Shown piece by piece: positions 20,014 to 29,440 of a stretch of DNA of 50,660 nt. Within the stretch, counting starts at the first letter, position 1; the number at the start of each line of letters is the position of its first letter. The position numbers and the translations under genes were made by a program. Source of the DNA: Alphaproteobacteria bacterium (lineage in GTDB: Bacteria > Pseudomonadota > Alphaproteobacteria > Reyranellales > JAQSWP01); the NCBI GenBank assembly GCA_029266575.1, contig JAQSWP010000008.1, positions 1-50,660 of the forward strand, read 5' to 3'. Below the pieces are notes generated by a model that was given only the letters and a program-made list of their open reading frames with translations, was not told the origin of the DNA and made no database searches.

Positions 20014-21315
20014 ATGATCCGTCACTTGTTTCGCGTGCCGGCATTGGCCGGCGCGATCGCCGTGTTGTGCGCCACGCCTGCCTTGGCGCAGGGCGACCAC
20101 GACATCAATGCCGCCAACACCGCCTGGATGCTGGTGGCGACCGCACTGGTGCTGCTGATGACCATTCCCGGCCTGGCGCTGTTCTATGCCGGCATGGTGC
20201 GCAAGAAGAACGTGCTCTCGACCCTGGCGCAAAGCCTGGCCACCTGCGCGCTGATCTCGGTGCTGTGGCTGGCATTCGGCTACAGCCTGACGTTCGGCGC
20301 CGGCAACGATTTCATCGGCGATTTCAGCAACACCTTCTTCACTGGCGAACCGTTCGGTGCGCACGAGGCGGCGCCGACGATTCCGGCGACCGTATTCCTG
20401 ATGTTCCAGATGACGTTTGCCATCATCACGGCGGCGATCATCGCCGGCGCGGTGGCCGATCGCATGAAGTTCTCGGCTTTCCTGATCTTCATGGCGCTGT
20501 GGATGATCGTGGTCTATTGCCCGGTGGCGCATTGGGTGTGGGGCGGCGGCTTCCTGCAAAAAGCCGGCGTGCTCGATTTCGCAGGCGGCATCGTGGTTCA
20601 TATCAATGCCGGCATCGCCGGCCTGGTCGCCGCCATCTATCTCGGACCGCGCCGTGGCTATGGCTCCGAGAACATGGCGCCGCACAATCTCACCTTCTCG
20701 GTGATCGGCGTGTCGCTGCTGTGGGTCGGCTGGTTCGGCTTCAATGCCGGCTCGGCGCTGGCAGCCGATCATCGCGCCGGCATGGCGATGCTGGTCACGC
20801 ACATGGCGGCCTCCGCCGCGGCCCTGACCTGGATGCTGGCGGAGTGGAAAGTGATGGGCAAACCGTCCGTGCTGGGCATCGTTTCCGGCGCCGTGGCCGG
20901 GCTGGGCACGGTGACGCCCGCGGCCGGTTTCGTCACGCCGGTCTCGGGGCTGATCATCGGCGCGGTGGCGGGCGTGGTGTGCTTCTGGGCCTCGACCTGG
21001 CTGAAGCGAAAGCTGAAATACGACGATTCGCTCGACGTCTTCGGCGTCCATGGCGTCGGCGGCATTCTGGGCACCATCGCCACCGGCATTTTCGCCACGA
21101 CCGTGATCACCCTGTCCGATGTCGGCGGCTGGGTCGACGGCAAGCCGGAGCAAATCCTCAAGCAGCTCTATGGCGTCGGCGCGGTGCTGGCGTGGAGCGG
21201 CGGGTTGACCCTGGTGATCCTGAAGGGCATCGACCTGGTGATGGGCGTGCGGGTGCCGGAAGAGGTCGAAATCGAAGGCCTCGACCTCAACCTGCATGGC
21301 GAGGTCATTCATTGA
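20014..21315 (+). CDS. amtB: Ammonium transporter AmtB, copy 2
   Basis: NTAWMLVATALVLLMTIPGLALFYAGMVRKKNVLS...GGIVVHINAGIAGLVAAIYLG...FGVHGVGGILGTIATG. Confidence 0.97.
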   Translation: MIRHLFRVPALAGAIAVLCATPALAQGDHDINAANTAWMLVATALVLLMTIPGLALFYAGMVRKKNVLSTLAQSLATCALISVLWLAFGYSLTFGAGNDFIGDFSNTFFTGEPFGAHEAAPTIPATVFLMFQMTFAIITAAIIAGAVADRMKFSAFLIFMALWMIVVYCPVAHWVWGGGFLQKAGVLDFAGGIVVHINAGIAGLVAAIYLGPRRGYGSENMAPHNLTFSVIGVSLLWVGWFGFNAGSALAADHRAGMAMLVTHMAASAAALTWMLAEWKVMGKPSVLGIVSGAVAGLGTVTPAAGFVTPVSGLIIGAVAGVVCFWASTWLKRKLKYDDSLDVFGVHGVGGILGTIATGIFATTVITLSDVGGWVDGKPEQILKQLYGVGAVLAWSGGLTLVILKGIDLVMGVRVPEEVEIEGLDLNLHGEVIH

Positions 21316-21318
21316 TAA

Positions 21319-21360
21319 ACAGCCGCTGGGGACAGTCCTTCGCCCCGGCGGCTATTTTCT
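21319..21360 (+). terminator. Terminator-like hairpin after amtB copy 2
   Basis: AGCCGCTGGGG...CCCCGGCGGCTATTTTCTT. Confidence 0.65.
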
Positions 21361-21441
21361 TGATTTCATGGACGAATAAGACGCCCTAACTTATTGATGG
21401 ATATAGATTCCCGGTTCCAGTATAAGAATCGGGAGGCTTCC

Positions 21442-22638
21442 ATGGTCAATCCCAAACTCGATCTGCTCCAGGATTATCCGTTCGCGCGGCTCGCCAAGCT
21501 GATCGCCGACCTGACTCCGCCCGCCGACAAGAAGCCGATCATCATGTCGATCGGCGAACCGCAGCTCAATCCGCCCGCCTTCGTGCCGGAAATCCTGCAG
21601 CGCGAGGCCCTGGGCTGGGGCCGGTATCCGGCGCCCTCGGGCACGCCTGAATTGCGCCAGGCCATCGCCGACTGGCTGACCCGCCGCTACGCCCTGCCGG
21701 CCGGCACGGTGAGCGCCGACCGCCATGTTTTTCCCGTCGCCGGCTCGCGTGAAGCGCTGTTCCACACCGCGCTGGCCGTGGTGCCGGAACAAAAAGGCGG
21801 CGGCCGTCCGGTCGTACTGGCGCCCAATCCGTTCTACCAGGTCTATATCGGCGCCGGCGCCATGGCGGGGGCGGAGACCAAGCTGCTGGAATGTACGCGC
21901 CAATCGGCGTTCCTGCCCGATCTCGATGCGGTCGACGAAGCGACGTGGCAGCGCACGGCGCTGGTCTATATCTGCACGCCGGCCAATCCGCAGGGTGCCG
22001 TCGCCAGCCTCGATTACCTGATCCATGCGCTCGACCTTTGCCGCAAGCACGACGCGGTGCTGGCGGTGGACGAATGCTATGCCGAGATCTATCGCGACCA
22101 GAAGCCGGCCGGCGGCATGGAAGCGGCCAAGGCGCTGAAAGCGCCGGGCGAAATCTTCGCGAATTTGCTGGTGTTTCATTCGCTCTCCAAGCGTTCGTCC
22201 GCGCCCGGGCTGCGCTCGGGCTTCGTGGCGGGCGACGCCAGGTTGATCGAATTGCTCAACCGCTTGCGCTCCTATGGCGGCGCTTCGGTGCCGGCGCCAA
22301 TCATGGCCGCCTCGACCGCGTTGTGGCGCGACGAGAAGCATGTCGAAGACGTGCGGGCGCATTACAACGAGTGTTTCGACATCGCCGCGCAGTTCCTCCA
22401 CAACCGCTTCGCTTTCTACAAACCCGCCGGCGGCTTCTTCCTGTGGCTCGATGTCGGCGACAGCGAAGCGGCGGCGCGCAAGCTATGGGGCGAAGCGGCG
22501 GTGAAAGTCGTGCCGGGCCTCTATCTCGCCAAGGGCGAGGGCGAGAACAATCCGGGCCGGCGCTATATCCGCGTCGCGCTGGTGCATGACATCGAGACCA
22601 CGCGCGAGGCCATGCGCCGCATGGCCGACGTACTGTGA
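21442..22638 (+). CDS. dapC: Aminotransferase class I/II, succinyldiaminopimelate aminotransferase-like (DapC)
   Basis: MVNPKLDLLQDYPFARLAKLIADLTPPADKKPIIMSIGEPQLNPPAFV...HSLSKRSSAPGLRSGFVAGD (PLP Lys motif). Confidence 0.85.
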   Translation: MVNPKLDLLQDYPFARLAKLIADLTPPADKKPIIMSIGEPQLNPPAFVPEILQREALGWGRYPAPSGTPELRQAIADWLTRRYALPAGTVSADRHVFPVAGSREALFHTALAVVPEQKGGGRPVVLAPNPFYQVYIGAGAMAGAETKLLECTRQSAFLPDLDAVDEATWQRTALVYICTPANPQGAVASLDYLIHALDLCRKHDAVLAVDECYAEIYRDQKPAGGMEAAKALKAPGEIFANLLVFHSLSKRSSAPGLRSGFVAGDARLIELLNRLRSYGGASVPAPIMAASTALWRDEKHVEDVRAHYNECFDIAAQFLHNRFAFYKPAGGFFLWLDVGDSEAAARKLWGEAAVKVVPGLYLAKGEGENNPGRRYIRVALVHDIETTREAMRRMADVL

Positions 22639-22671
22639 GAATGAACTGAGGGCCAAGGGGGAACCGGTCCG

Positions 22672-25275
22672 ATGACCTTGATGAACCTGCCTGCCGTGCG
22701 CAAACGGCGCTTCTTTCCCGAAGGCGCCGGTCCGTTCCTGCGCCTGCGCCTGATGGAAGTTCTAGGCGCTGCGCTGCTCGCGGGCGGGCTGGGCCTGTTC
22801 CTGGCGCTGGCCACCTTCGATCGCGGCGATCCCTCCTTCAATGTCGCAACGCCGCAAGTGCCGAAGAACATCTTCGGCCTGAAGGGCGCCTATGCAGCCG
22901 ACGCGCTGCTGCAGAGCCTGGGCCTGGCCGCCTGGCTGCTGGCGTTCGTCGTGACGGTGTGGGGTCTGCGTCTGATGCGCCGCCATTCGGTGCCGCGCTT
23001 TGCGCTGCGCCTGGCCCTGCTGCCGCTGACCTTGCTGCTGGCAGCCACCGCACTGAGTTTTTTCGGCGGTACCGGTTCGAACTGGATCACCCATGCCGGG
23101 CCGGGCGGCATTACCGGCCGCGAATTGGGCGATTTGATGCGCTCCTATTCCTTCGTACTCGGCAACGGTCTGTCGGCCGGCCTGCTGGGACTGGGCTTCG
23201 GCGTGGCTTCGCTCTTGTGCCTGGTGCCGACCCTTGCCATGCAGCGCGACGACTGGCCGCTGATCGTGCGCCTGCTGTTCAAGTTCGTCGGCCTGCTGAT
23301 TGCCGGCATCATGGGCGTGCTGGGCTTCCTGTGGCGGCTGGCCCGGCGGGAATCGAAGCCCAGCGTGTTCGAGCAGCTGGAGATGCTGCCGCCCGATCTC
23401 GCCGGCACGCTCAATGGTGCGCCGGTGGCCGAAACCTTGTGGCGCCGGCTGGCGCGGCTCACCCGGCTCGACCGGCTGTTCCAGTCCGAGGGCGGCGCCC
23501 GTTCGCGCCGACGCGAGCCGACCATGGCGCGCGAAGCGACAGTGTTGGCGGGCGAGATCGAGACCGCCGCTGCCCGCCTGCCGGCCGCGATCGAAGTTGA
23601 AGATGACTACGACGACGAAGACGAAGCGACGGTGGACGACCCGGCAATCACCACCATCGACGGCGAAGGCATCGCCATCGCCCCGCGCGTCATCACCCCG
23701 CAGCGCAAGCCGCGCATCGGCACCAAGCAGGCACAGCTCAAGCTCGGTTTCGAGAAATACGAAACCCCGCCAATCGACATTCTGGCTGCGGCGCCCAAAG
23801 CCGCGATCAACCTCCAGATCGACGAGGATGCGCTGACGCAAAACGCGCGCATGCTGGAAACCGTGCTGTCCGATTTCGGCGTCAAGGGCGAGATCGTCAA
23901 GGTGCGTCCCGGCCCCGTCGTGACGCTCTACGAGCTGGAGCCGGCGCCCGGCACCAAATCCTCGCGCATCATCAACCTGGCCGACGACATCGCCCGCTCG
24001 ATGAGCGCCGTCTCGGTGCGCGTCGCCACCGTGCCGGGGCGCAACGTCATCGGCATCGAGCTGCCCAACCAGCGGCGCGAAACGGTGTACCTGCGCGAGC
24101 TGCTGTCGACCAAGGATTACGAGGACGAACGCCACAATTTGCCACTCATTCTCGGCAAGGACATTGGCGGCTCGCCGGTGATCGCCGATCTTTCCCGCAT
24201 GCCGCATCTGCTGATCGGCGGCACCACGGGCTCGGGCAAGTCGGTGGCGATCAACACCATGATCCTGTCGCTGCTCTACCGGCTGACGCCGGAGCGCTGC
24301 CGCTTCATCATGATCGATCCCAAGATGCTGGAACTCTCGGTCTATGCCGATATCCCGCATCTTCTGACCCCCGTCGTCACCGAGCCGCGCAAGGCCATCG
24401 TCGCCCTCAAATGGGTGGTGCGCGAGATGGAGAACCGCTACCGGCTGATGAGCCAGCTGGGCGTGCGCAATATCGCGGGCTACAACGAGAGAGTGGCCGA
24501 AGCCCGCCGCAAGGGCGAGGTTCTCACCCGCACGGTGCAAACCGGCGTCGATCCCGACACCCTGCGGGCGACGTTCGAAGAACAGCCGCTCGATCTGGAA
24601 TCGCTGCCCTTCATCGTCGTCATCATCGACGAAATGGCCGACCTCATGCTGGTGGCGGGCAAGGATATCGAGGGCGCCATCCAGCGCCTGGCGCAGATGG
24701 CGCGCGCCGCCGGCATTCACGTCATCATGGCGACGCAGCGTCCCTCGGTCGACGTCATCACCGGCACCATCAAGGCCAATTTCCCCACCCGCATCTCCTT
24801 CCAGGTCACCTCCAAGATCGACAGCCGCACCATCCTGGGCGAGCAGGGCGGCGAGCAGCTGCTGGGCCAGGGCGACATGCTGTACATGGCCGGCGGCGGG
24901 CGCATCTCCCGCGTGCACGGGCCGTTCGTCTCGGACACCGAAGTCGAGAAGGTGGTGAAGTTCCTGCGCAGCCAGGGCGAGCCTTCGTACCTCAACTCGA
25001 TCACTGAGGAGAGCGAGAGCGGCGCCGGCATCGGCGGCATGCCGGGCGAGAGCGGCGGCGAATCGGACGATCTCTACGACCAGGCGGTCGCCATCATCAC
25101 CCGCGAGCGCAAGGCCTCGACCAGCTTCATCCAGCGCCATCTGCAGATCGGCTACAACCGCGCCGCCCGCATCATCGAGCGCATGGAATCGGAAGGCGTG
25201 GTCTCCCCCGCCAACCATGTCGGCAAGCGCGAAGTGCTGGCCCGCGACATCGACGACAGCGAGCGGCTGAACTGA
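22672..25275 (+). CDS. ftsK: FtsK/SpoIIIE DNA translocase
   Basis: N-terminal TM segments, Walker A GGTTGSGKSVAINTMILSLLYR, FIMIDPKMLELSVY, C-terminal gamma domain DDLYDQAVAIITRERKASTSFIQRHLQIGYNRAARIIERMESEGVVSPANHVGKREVL. Confidence 0.97.
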   Translation: MTLMNLPAVRKRRFFPEGAGPFLRLRLMEVLGAALLAGGLGLFLALATFDRGDPSFNVATPQVPKNIFGLKGAYAADALLQSLGLAAWLLAFVVTVWGLRLMRRHSVPRFALRLALLPLTLLLAATALSFFGGTGSNWITHAGPGGITGRELGDLMRSYSFVLGNGLSAGLLGLGFGVASLLCLVPTLAMQRDDWPLIVRLLFKFVGLLIAGIMGVLGFLWRLARRESKPSVFEQLEMLPPDLAGTLNGAPVAETLWRRLARLTRLDRLFQSEGGARSRRREPTMAREATVLAGEIETAAARLPAAIEVEDDYDDEDEATVDDPAITTIDGEGIAIAPRVITPQRKPRIGTKQAQLKLGFEKYETPPIDILAAAPKAAINLQIDEDALTQNARMLETVLSDFGVKGEIVKVRPGPVVTLYELEPAPGTKSSRIINLADDIARSMSAVSVRVATVPGRNVIGIELPNQRRETVYLRELLSTKDYEDERHNLPLILGKDIGGSPVIADLSRMPHLLIGGTTGSGKSVAINTMILSLLYRLTPERCRFIMIDPKMLELSVYADIPHLLTPVVTEPRKAIVALKWVVREMENRYRLMSQLGVRNIAGYNERVAEARRKGEVLTRTVQTGVDPDTLRATFEEQPLDLESLPFIVVIIDEMADLMLVAGKDIEGAIQRLAQMARAAGIHVIMATQRPSVDVITGTIKANFPTRISFQVTSKIDSRTILGEQGGEQLLGQGDMLYMAGGGRISRVHGPFVSDTEVEKVVKFLRSQGEPSYLNSITEESESGAGIGGMPGESGGESDDLYDQAVAIITRERKASTSFIQRHLQIGYNRAARIIERMESEGVVSPANHVGKREVLARDIDDSERLN

Positions 25276-25288
25276 CGAAGCTGCGGCA

Positions 25289-26047
25289 ATGAGCAGCGCC
25301 GAACGCGCAGCGCGTGCCGCACGCCTCGGCGACTATTTCGAACTGCAGCTTCGCTTCGCCGAGCATGTCGGCGCGCGCAATGGCCTGACCCTGTCCGACG
25401 CCGTGCTGCGCTACACCAACTTCCATCGCCGCTTCGGCTTGGGCGATCCTGACCGCGCACTGGCGCCTGCCTGGGGAGGGTATGCCGAGCGTTTGTCCGC
25501 CTTGCCCGATCTTCTCGCGCGGCGGGCCTGGACGGAGGAATTCTTTTTCGCCGCACCGGAAGACACGCTGCCGCCCGAGCAGTATTTCTTCGGCTGTTTC
25601 GGCTGCGAAGCGCCGGACGCGCGCGGCATAGTGCGCATCCATTTCACCAGAGCCGACCGGGACGGGTTGAGCCCGCTGCACCGTTCCAAGATTGGCCGGC
25701 GCCAGGCGGAACTTGCCCGCCTTGTCGCCTTCATCGTCGAGCGCTTTGCCGGCGCGCAAAGCATCCGGGGCATTTCCTGGCTCTACAATATCGATGCCTA
25801 TCGCCGGCTGTTCCCGCCGCTCTATGGCGCCTCGGCCCAACCGGCCGAGAGAGTGCGGCTCAACGGCACCTCCAGTTGGGGCCAGTTCCTGCACCATGAC
25901 GAGGCCATCAAACCCGAGCTGCGCGACCGCTTCCTGGCGAATTTTTCCGTCATCGAACCTGCCGCGCCGTGGCGCGCCTTCCCGCTGCCGGCGCTGACAG
26001 CGCAGGCGCCCCTTGCCGTCTTTACCGATTTTTACCGAGCTCGTTGA
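25289..26047 (+). CDS. Conserved-looking hypothetical protein
   Basis: 252-aa ORF directly after ftsK; MSSAERAARAARLGDYFELQLRFAEHVGARNGLTLSDAVLRYTNFHRRFGL...; no family recognised. Confidence 0.7.
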   Translation: MSSAERAARAARLGDYFELQLRFAEHVGARNGLTLSDAVLRYTNFHRRFGLGDPDRALAPAWGGYAERLSALPDLLARRAWTEEFFFAAPEDTLPPEQYFFGCFGCEAPDARGIVRIHFTRADRDGLSPLHRSKIGRRQAELARLVAFIVERFAGAQSIRGISWLYNIDAYRRLFPPLYGASAQPAERVRLNGTSSWGQFLHHDEAIKPELRDRFLANFSVIEPAAPWRAFPLPALTAQAPLAVFTDFYRAR

Positions 26048-26198
26048 AGCCGCGGGGATGCGTCAGCCGCCGGTGGCCGTATAGTCCATCGGCACGGAAA
26101 TCGCCCGCTCCCAGGTGCTGAAAGTCCAACCACAAATTTGACCTATTGCACGGGCAGCGATAGCACTCTTCCGCCGTTCGTGCGTTTAAGGACCCGCA

Positions 26199-26891
26199 AT
26201 GACATCCGCTCTTCCCCGCCGCACCGTTCTGGGGCAAGGCGCCGCGCTTCTGGCGCTGGCGGCCGGTGGCGTACCGTTTGCCGCCCGCGCGCAGAGCAAG
26301 CGCAATGCGCCGGCGCAAGGTCCGGCCGCGCCGCTGTCGCCGCAGGACCATGAGGATATTGCCCGCGTCGAGCAGTATCTCAACGGCATCACCACGCTTG
26401 AGGCGCGGTTTTCGCAGATCGTCGAGCGCGGTGCGCCGCTTACCGGCGCCTTCTACATCAAGCGGCCGGGCAAATTGCGCTTCCAGTACGATCCGCCGGC
26501 GCGCATCCAGATCGTCGCCGACGGCAAGCAGGTGACCTATTACGACGCCGACACCGATCAGATCAGCCAGCTGCCGACCGGGCTGACGGCAGCGAAATTC
26601 CTGGTGTCGCCGCGCATCAGCCTGTCGGGCGAGTTGATCGTCACCAAGGTCGATCGCGAAGGCGGCATGCTGCACATCGCCACCGTGCAGGCGCGCGCCC
26701 CCAACGAAGGCCAGGTGGTGCTGTCGTTCAGCGACAAGCCGCTGCAATTGCAGCGCTGGACCGTGATCGACAGCCGCAACCGGGCGGTGAGCGTCACCCT
26801 GACCAATCTCAAGCTGGGCGGCGCGTTGCGCGACGATCTTTTCGTCTTCACCGACCCCGATCCCAATCGCGCCGGCCGCTTCCGCCCGTAA
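26199..26891 (+). CDS. LolA-family outer-membrane lipoprotein carrier protein, copy 1
   Basis: RR-type signal (PRRTVLGQGAALLALAAGG); RVEQYLNGITTLEARFSQIVERGAPLTGAFYIKRPGKLRFQYDPP. Confidence 0.92.
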   Translation: MTSALPRRTVLGQGAALLALAAGGVPFAARAQSKRNAPAQGPAAPLSPQDHEDIARVEQYLNGITTLEARFSQIVERGAPLTGAFYIKRPGKLRFQYDPPARIQIVADGKQVTYYDADTDQISQLPTGLTAAKFLVSPRISLSGELIVTKVDREGGMLHIATVQARAPNEGQVVLSFSDKPLQLQRWTVIDSRNRAVSVTLTNLKLGGALRDDLFVFTDPDPNRAGRFRP

Positions 26892-26906
26892 TCGAACAGG
26901 AAAAAG

Positions 26907-27524
26907 ATGCCGATCTCCCGTCGCATGCTGCTGGCTGCCGCCCTCGCGAGCGCGCTGCCTTTCGCCGCCCAGGCGCAAAACAGCGCCGCCGACCGCGCCG
27001 ATATCGCGCGCCTGGAGAAGTACATGAACGGCATCACCACGCTGCGCGCCAAGTTCGTGCAGACGGAGGATGACGGCCGCCAGCTCGAAGGCGTGCTGCA
27101 TCTGCAGCGGCCGGGCAAGCTGCGTTTCCAGTTCGTGCCCAAGGGGCCTTACGAGATCATCGCCGACGGCACACGGCTCAACTATGTCGGCGGCGGCGCG
27201 CTGACCCAGGTGTCGCTCGACGCCACGCCGCTTTCGGTGCTGGTGGCGGAGACCATAAAGTTCGACGACCGGCTGCAAATCACCGGCATCGAGCGCGAGC
27301 CGGGCTTCATCGCCGTCAATCTGGTGCAGAAGAAGAATCCCGGCGGCGAGAAGCTGCAGATCGTGTTCGGCGACCGGCCGCTGCAGCTCAAGCGCTGGGC
27401 CATAACCTACAAGAGCGGCCGCACCGTCACGGTCGGCCTGTTCGACGTCGAGACCGGGATCGATATCGATCCCAAGATCTTCGTCTATTCCAACCCGCAT
27501 CTGCAGCAGCGGCAGACGGACTAG
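26907..27524 (+). CDS. LolA-family outer-membrane lipoprotein carrier protein, copy 2
   Basis: RR-type signal (SRRMLLAAALASALPFAAQA); RLEKYMNGITTLRAKFVQTEDDGRQLEGVLHLQRPGKLRFQFVP. Confidence 0.92.
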   Translation: MPISRRMLLAAALASALPFAAQAQNSAADRADIARLEKYMNGITTLRAKFVQTEDDGRQLEGVLHLQRPGKLRFQFVPKGPYEIIADGTRLNYVGGGALTQVSLDATPLSVLVAETIKFDDRLQITGIEREPGFIAVNLVQKKNPGGEKLQIVFGDRPLQLKRWAITYKSGRTVTVGLFDVETGIDIDPKIFVYSNPHLQQRQTD

Positions 27525-28321
27525 TCGCGGCCCACGAAGGGCAGCACCACCAGGCGGCCAAAGCTTTCCTCGCGCCGACCCTCGACGCCGATCGGCATGG
27601 TGAGCGAGCGGTGGGTGCGACTGCGGCTGCCGAACAGCCGGTCCCACAGCGACAGTACCGTCGCATAATTCGAATCGGTATCGGCGCGAACCTGGTGGTG
27701 ATGCACCCAGTGGATCGAGGGTGTCACCACGATCCATGACAAGATTTTCTCCAGTCGGCGCGGCAGGCGCAGATTGGAGTGGTGAAACATGGTGCCGATC
27801 AGTACCAGGGTTTCGAATGCCAGGATCGACGGCAGTTGCAAGCCCAGCGGGATCATGATCGCCGCCCGCATGAGCGCACTCAACGCCACCTCGCCGAAAT
27901 GGAACCGTACGGCGGAGCTGGCATCGAGGAACTCGTCGCGATGATGCACCTCGTGGAAGCGCCACAGCAAAGGCACGACGTGATTGGCGCGATGCCACCA
28001 GTAGATCAGGAAATCCAATAGAAGCAGGTCGAGCAGCAGGCCGGTGGCGCCGCTCCACCAGCCAGGCCGCCATGCGCCCAAGGCCGGGAAAGCCGTGGCG
28101 GCAGCCTGTGTCAAAGGCAGGACAATCGCCAGCGACAGCAGGACGTTCAGCATCCAGAAACCGGCATTGCGCAGCAGGCGGCGCCAGCCGGGGCCGGGAA
28201 ACCGTGCTGTCTCGGGTGGAATCGCCGCCGGAAACAGCCGCTCCCCCACCAGCAGCAGCAGAAACCACAGTCCCACCGCCAGCGCCTTGGTTACCGGCGA
28301 CATTGCGAGCAATTCGTCCAT
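27521..28321 (-). CDS. Sterol desaturase / fatty acid hydroxylase superfamily membrane protein
   Basis: His clusters WWHRANHVVPLLWRFHEVHHRD, GTMFHHSNLRLP, IHWVHHHQVRADTDSNYA. Confidence 0.93.
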   Translation of the reverse strand: MDELLAMSPVTKALAVGLWFLLLLVGERLFPAAIPPETARFPGPGWRRLLRNAGFWMLNVLLSLAIVLPLTQAAATAFPALGAWRPGWWSGATGLLLDLLLLDFLIYWWHRANHVVPLLWRFHEVHHRDEFLDASSAVRFHFGEVALSALMRAAIMIPLGLQLPSILAFETLVLIGTMFHHSNLRLPRRLEKILSWIVVTPSIHWVHHHQVRADTDSNYATVLSLWDRLFGSRSRTHRSLTMPIGVEGRREESFGRLVVLPFVGRD

Positions 28322-28386
28322 ATCGCATCATAGCGAGGAGAGGCGTGAGCGAGGGACAAACATCTCGTGATCGCCAGGAGCGACCC

Positions 28387-29205
28387 ATGACGTCCATCGC
28401 AAGCAAACCCGGTGTCCTGCCGCTGATCGGACTGCCGGCCTGCGTCAAGGAGATCAGCGCCTCGCCGTTCCACACGGTGCAGGAGAAGTACCTGACCGCC
28501 GTGCGCCAGGCCGCCCAATGCGCGCCGCTGATCCTGCCGGCGCTGGGCTGGCAGCGCGACGGCGAAAACGCGCTCGGGCTGGCGCTCGACCCGCTTCTGG
28601 ATGTTCTGGACGGCGTCTTGCTGACCGGCAGCCCCTCCAATGTCGAGCCGCACCACTATCAGGGCGAGGCGATTGCCGGCATCGAGCACGATGCACAGCG
28701 CGACGCCACCACCTTGCCGCTGATCCGCCGCGCCATCGAACGCGGCATTCCGGTGATGGCGATCTGCCGCGGCATCCAGGAGCTGAACGTCGCCATGGGC
28801 GGCACCTTGCATCAGCACGTGCACGAAGTGCCGGGCCGTTTCGACCACCGCTCGCGCGCGCCGCGCGACCGGCCGCTGGAGGAACGCTATGCTCCGGCCC
28901 ATCACGTGGCGCTGAACAAGGACGGCTGGCTGGCGCAGCGGCTCGGCTGCACGCAGATCGTCGTCAATTCGCTGCATGGCCAGGGCATCGACCGCGTCGC
29001 GCCGGGCATGGTGGTGGAAGCCACCGCCGAGGACGGCACCATCGAAGCGGTGCGCCTGCCCTCCGCGCCCGGCTTCGTGCTGGGCCTGCAATGGCATCCG
29101 GAGTACCGCGCCATCGACAACCCGGTCTCGCTCAGCCTGTTCCAGGCCTTCGGCGACGCCGCCCGCGAGCGCGCCGCCCGCCGCCGGCTGAACGCGGCAG
29201 CTTAG
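28387..29205 (+). CDS. Class I glutamine amidotransferase-like, gamma-glutamyl-GABA hydrolase family
   Basis: GVLLTGSPSNVEPHHY, GIPVMAICRGIQELNVAMGGTLHQHV, FVLGLQWHPEYRA. Confidence 0.93.
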   Translation: MTSIASKPGVLPLIGLPACVKEISASPFHTVQEKYLTAVRQAAQCAPLILPALGWQRDGENALGLALDPLLDVLDGVLLTGSPSNVEPHHYQGEAIAGIEHDAQRDATTLPLIRRAIERGIPVMAICRGIQELNVAMGGTLHQHVHEVPGRFDHRSRAPRDRPLEERYAPAHHVALNKDGWLAQRLGCTQIVVNSLHGQGIDRVAPGMVVEATAEDGTIEAVRLPSAPGFVLGLQWHPEYRAIDNPVSLSLFQAFGDAARERAARRRLNAAA

Positions 29206-29224
29206 ATCAGGTCAGCATTCTTTT

Positions 29225-29307
29225 CCTCGTCCTGAGCCCGTCGACGGACGAGTTGCGCAGGTAACCTTGTGAACCCTCCCCCTTCGACAAGCTCAGGGTG
29301 AGGAATT
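29225..29307. repeat. REP-like palindromic repeat (CCTCGTCCTGAGCCCGTCGA...TTCGACAAGCTCAGGGTGAGG)
   Basis: Inverted halves; same motif family as 49410-49491. Confidence 0.8.
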
Positions 29308-29440
29308 TTACTGGGGTCGGCGCGGGTCGCCCGGTCAAGCCGTGCGATGACAAGCAAGTAGTTCGGGCGATGACGAAGAAAAAACCAGGGCGTATAGTTT
29401 GCCCATCAAACAATCCCGCTCGACTAGAGCCGGAGGAAAC

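Noticed and set aside
22762-25218. 818-aa minus-strand ORF fully antisense to ftsK
   Set aside because: Composition (His/Asp/Arg/Gln/Ala-rich, no domain motifs) is typical of GC-skewed shadow ORFs opposite a real gene.
26022-28640. 872-aa minus-strand ORF spanning the LolA pair and sterol desaturase
   Set aside because: Crosses several well-supported genes on both strands and intergenic DNA; low-complexity shadow reading frame.
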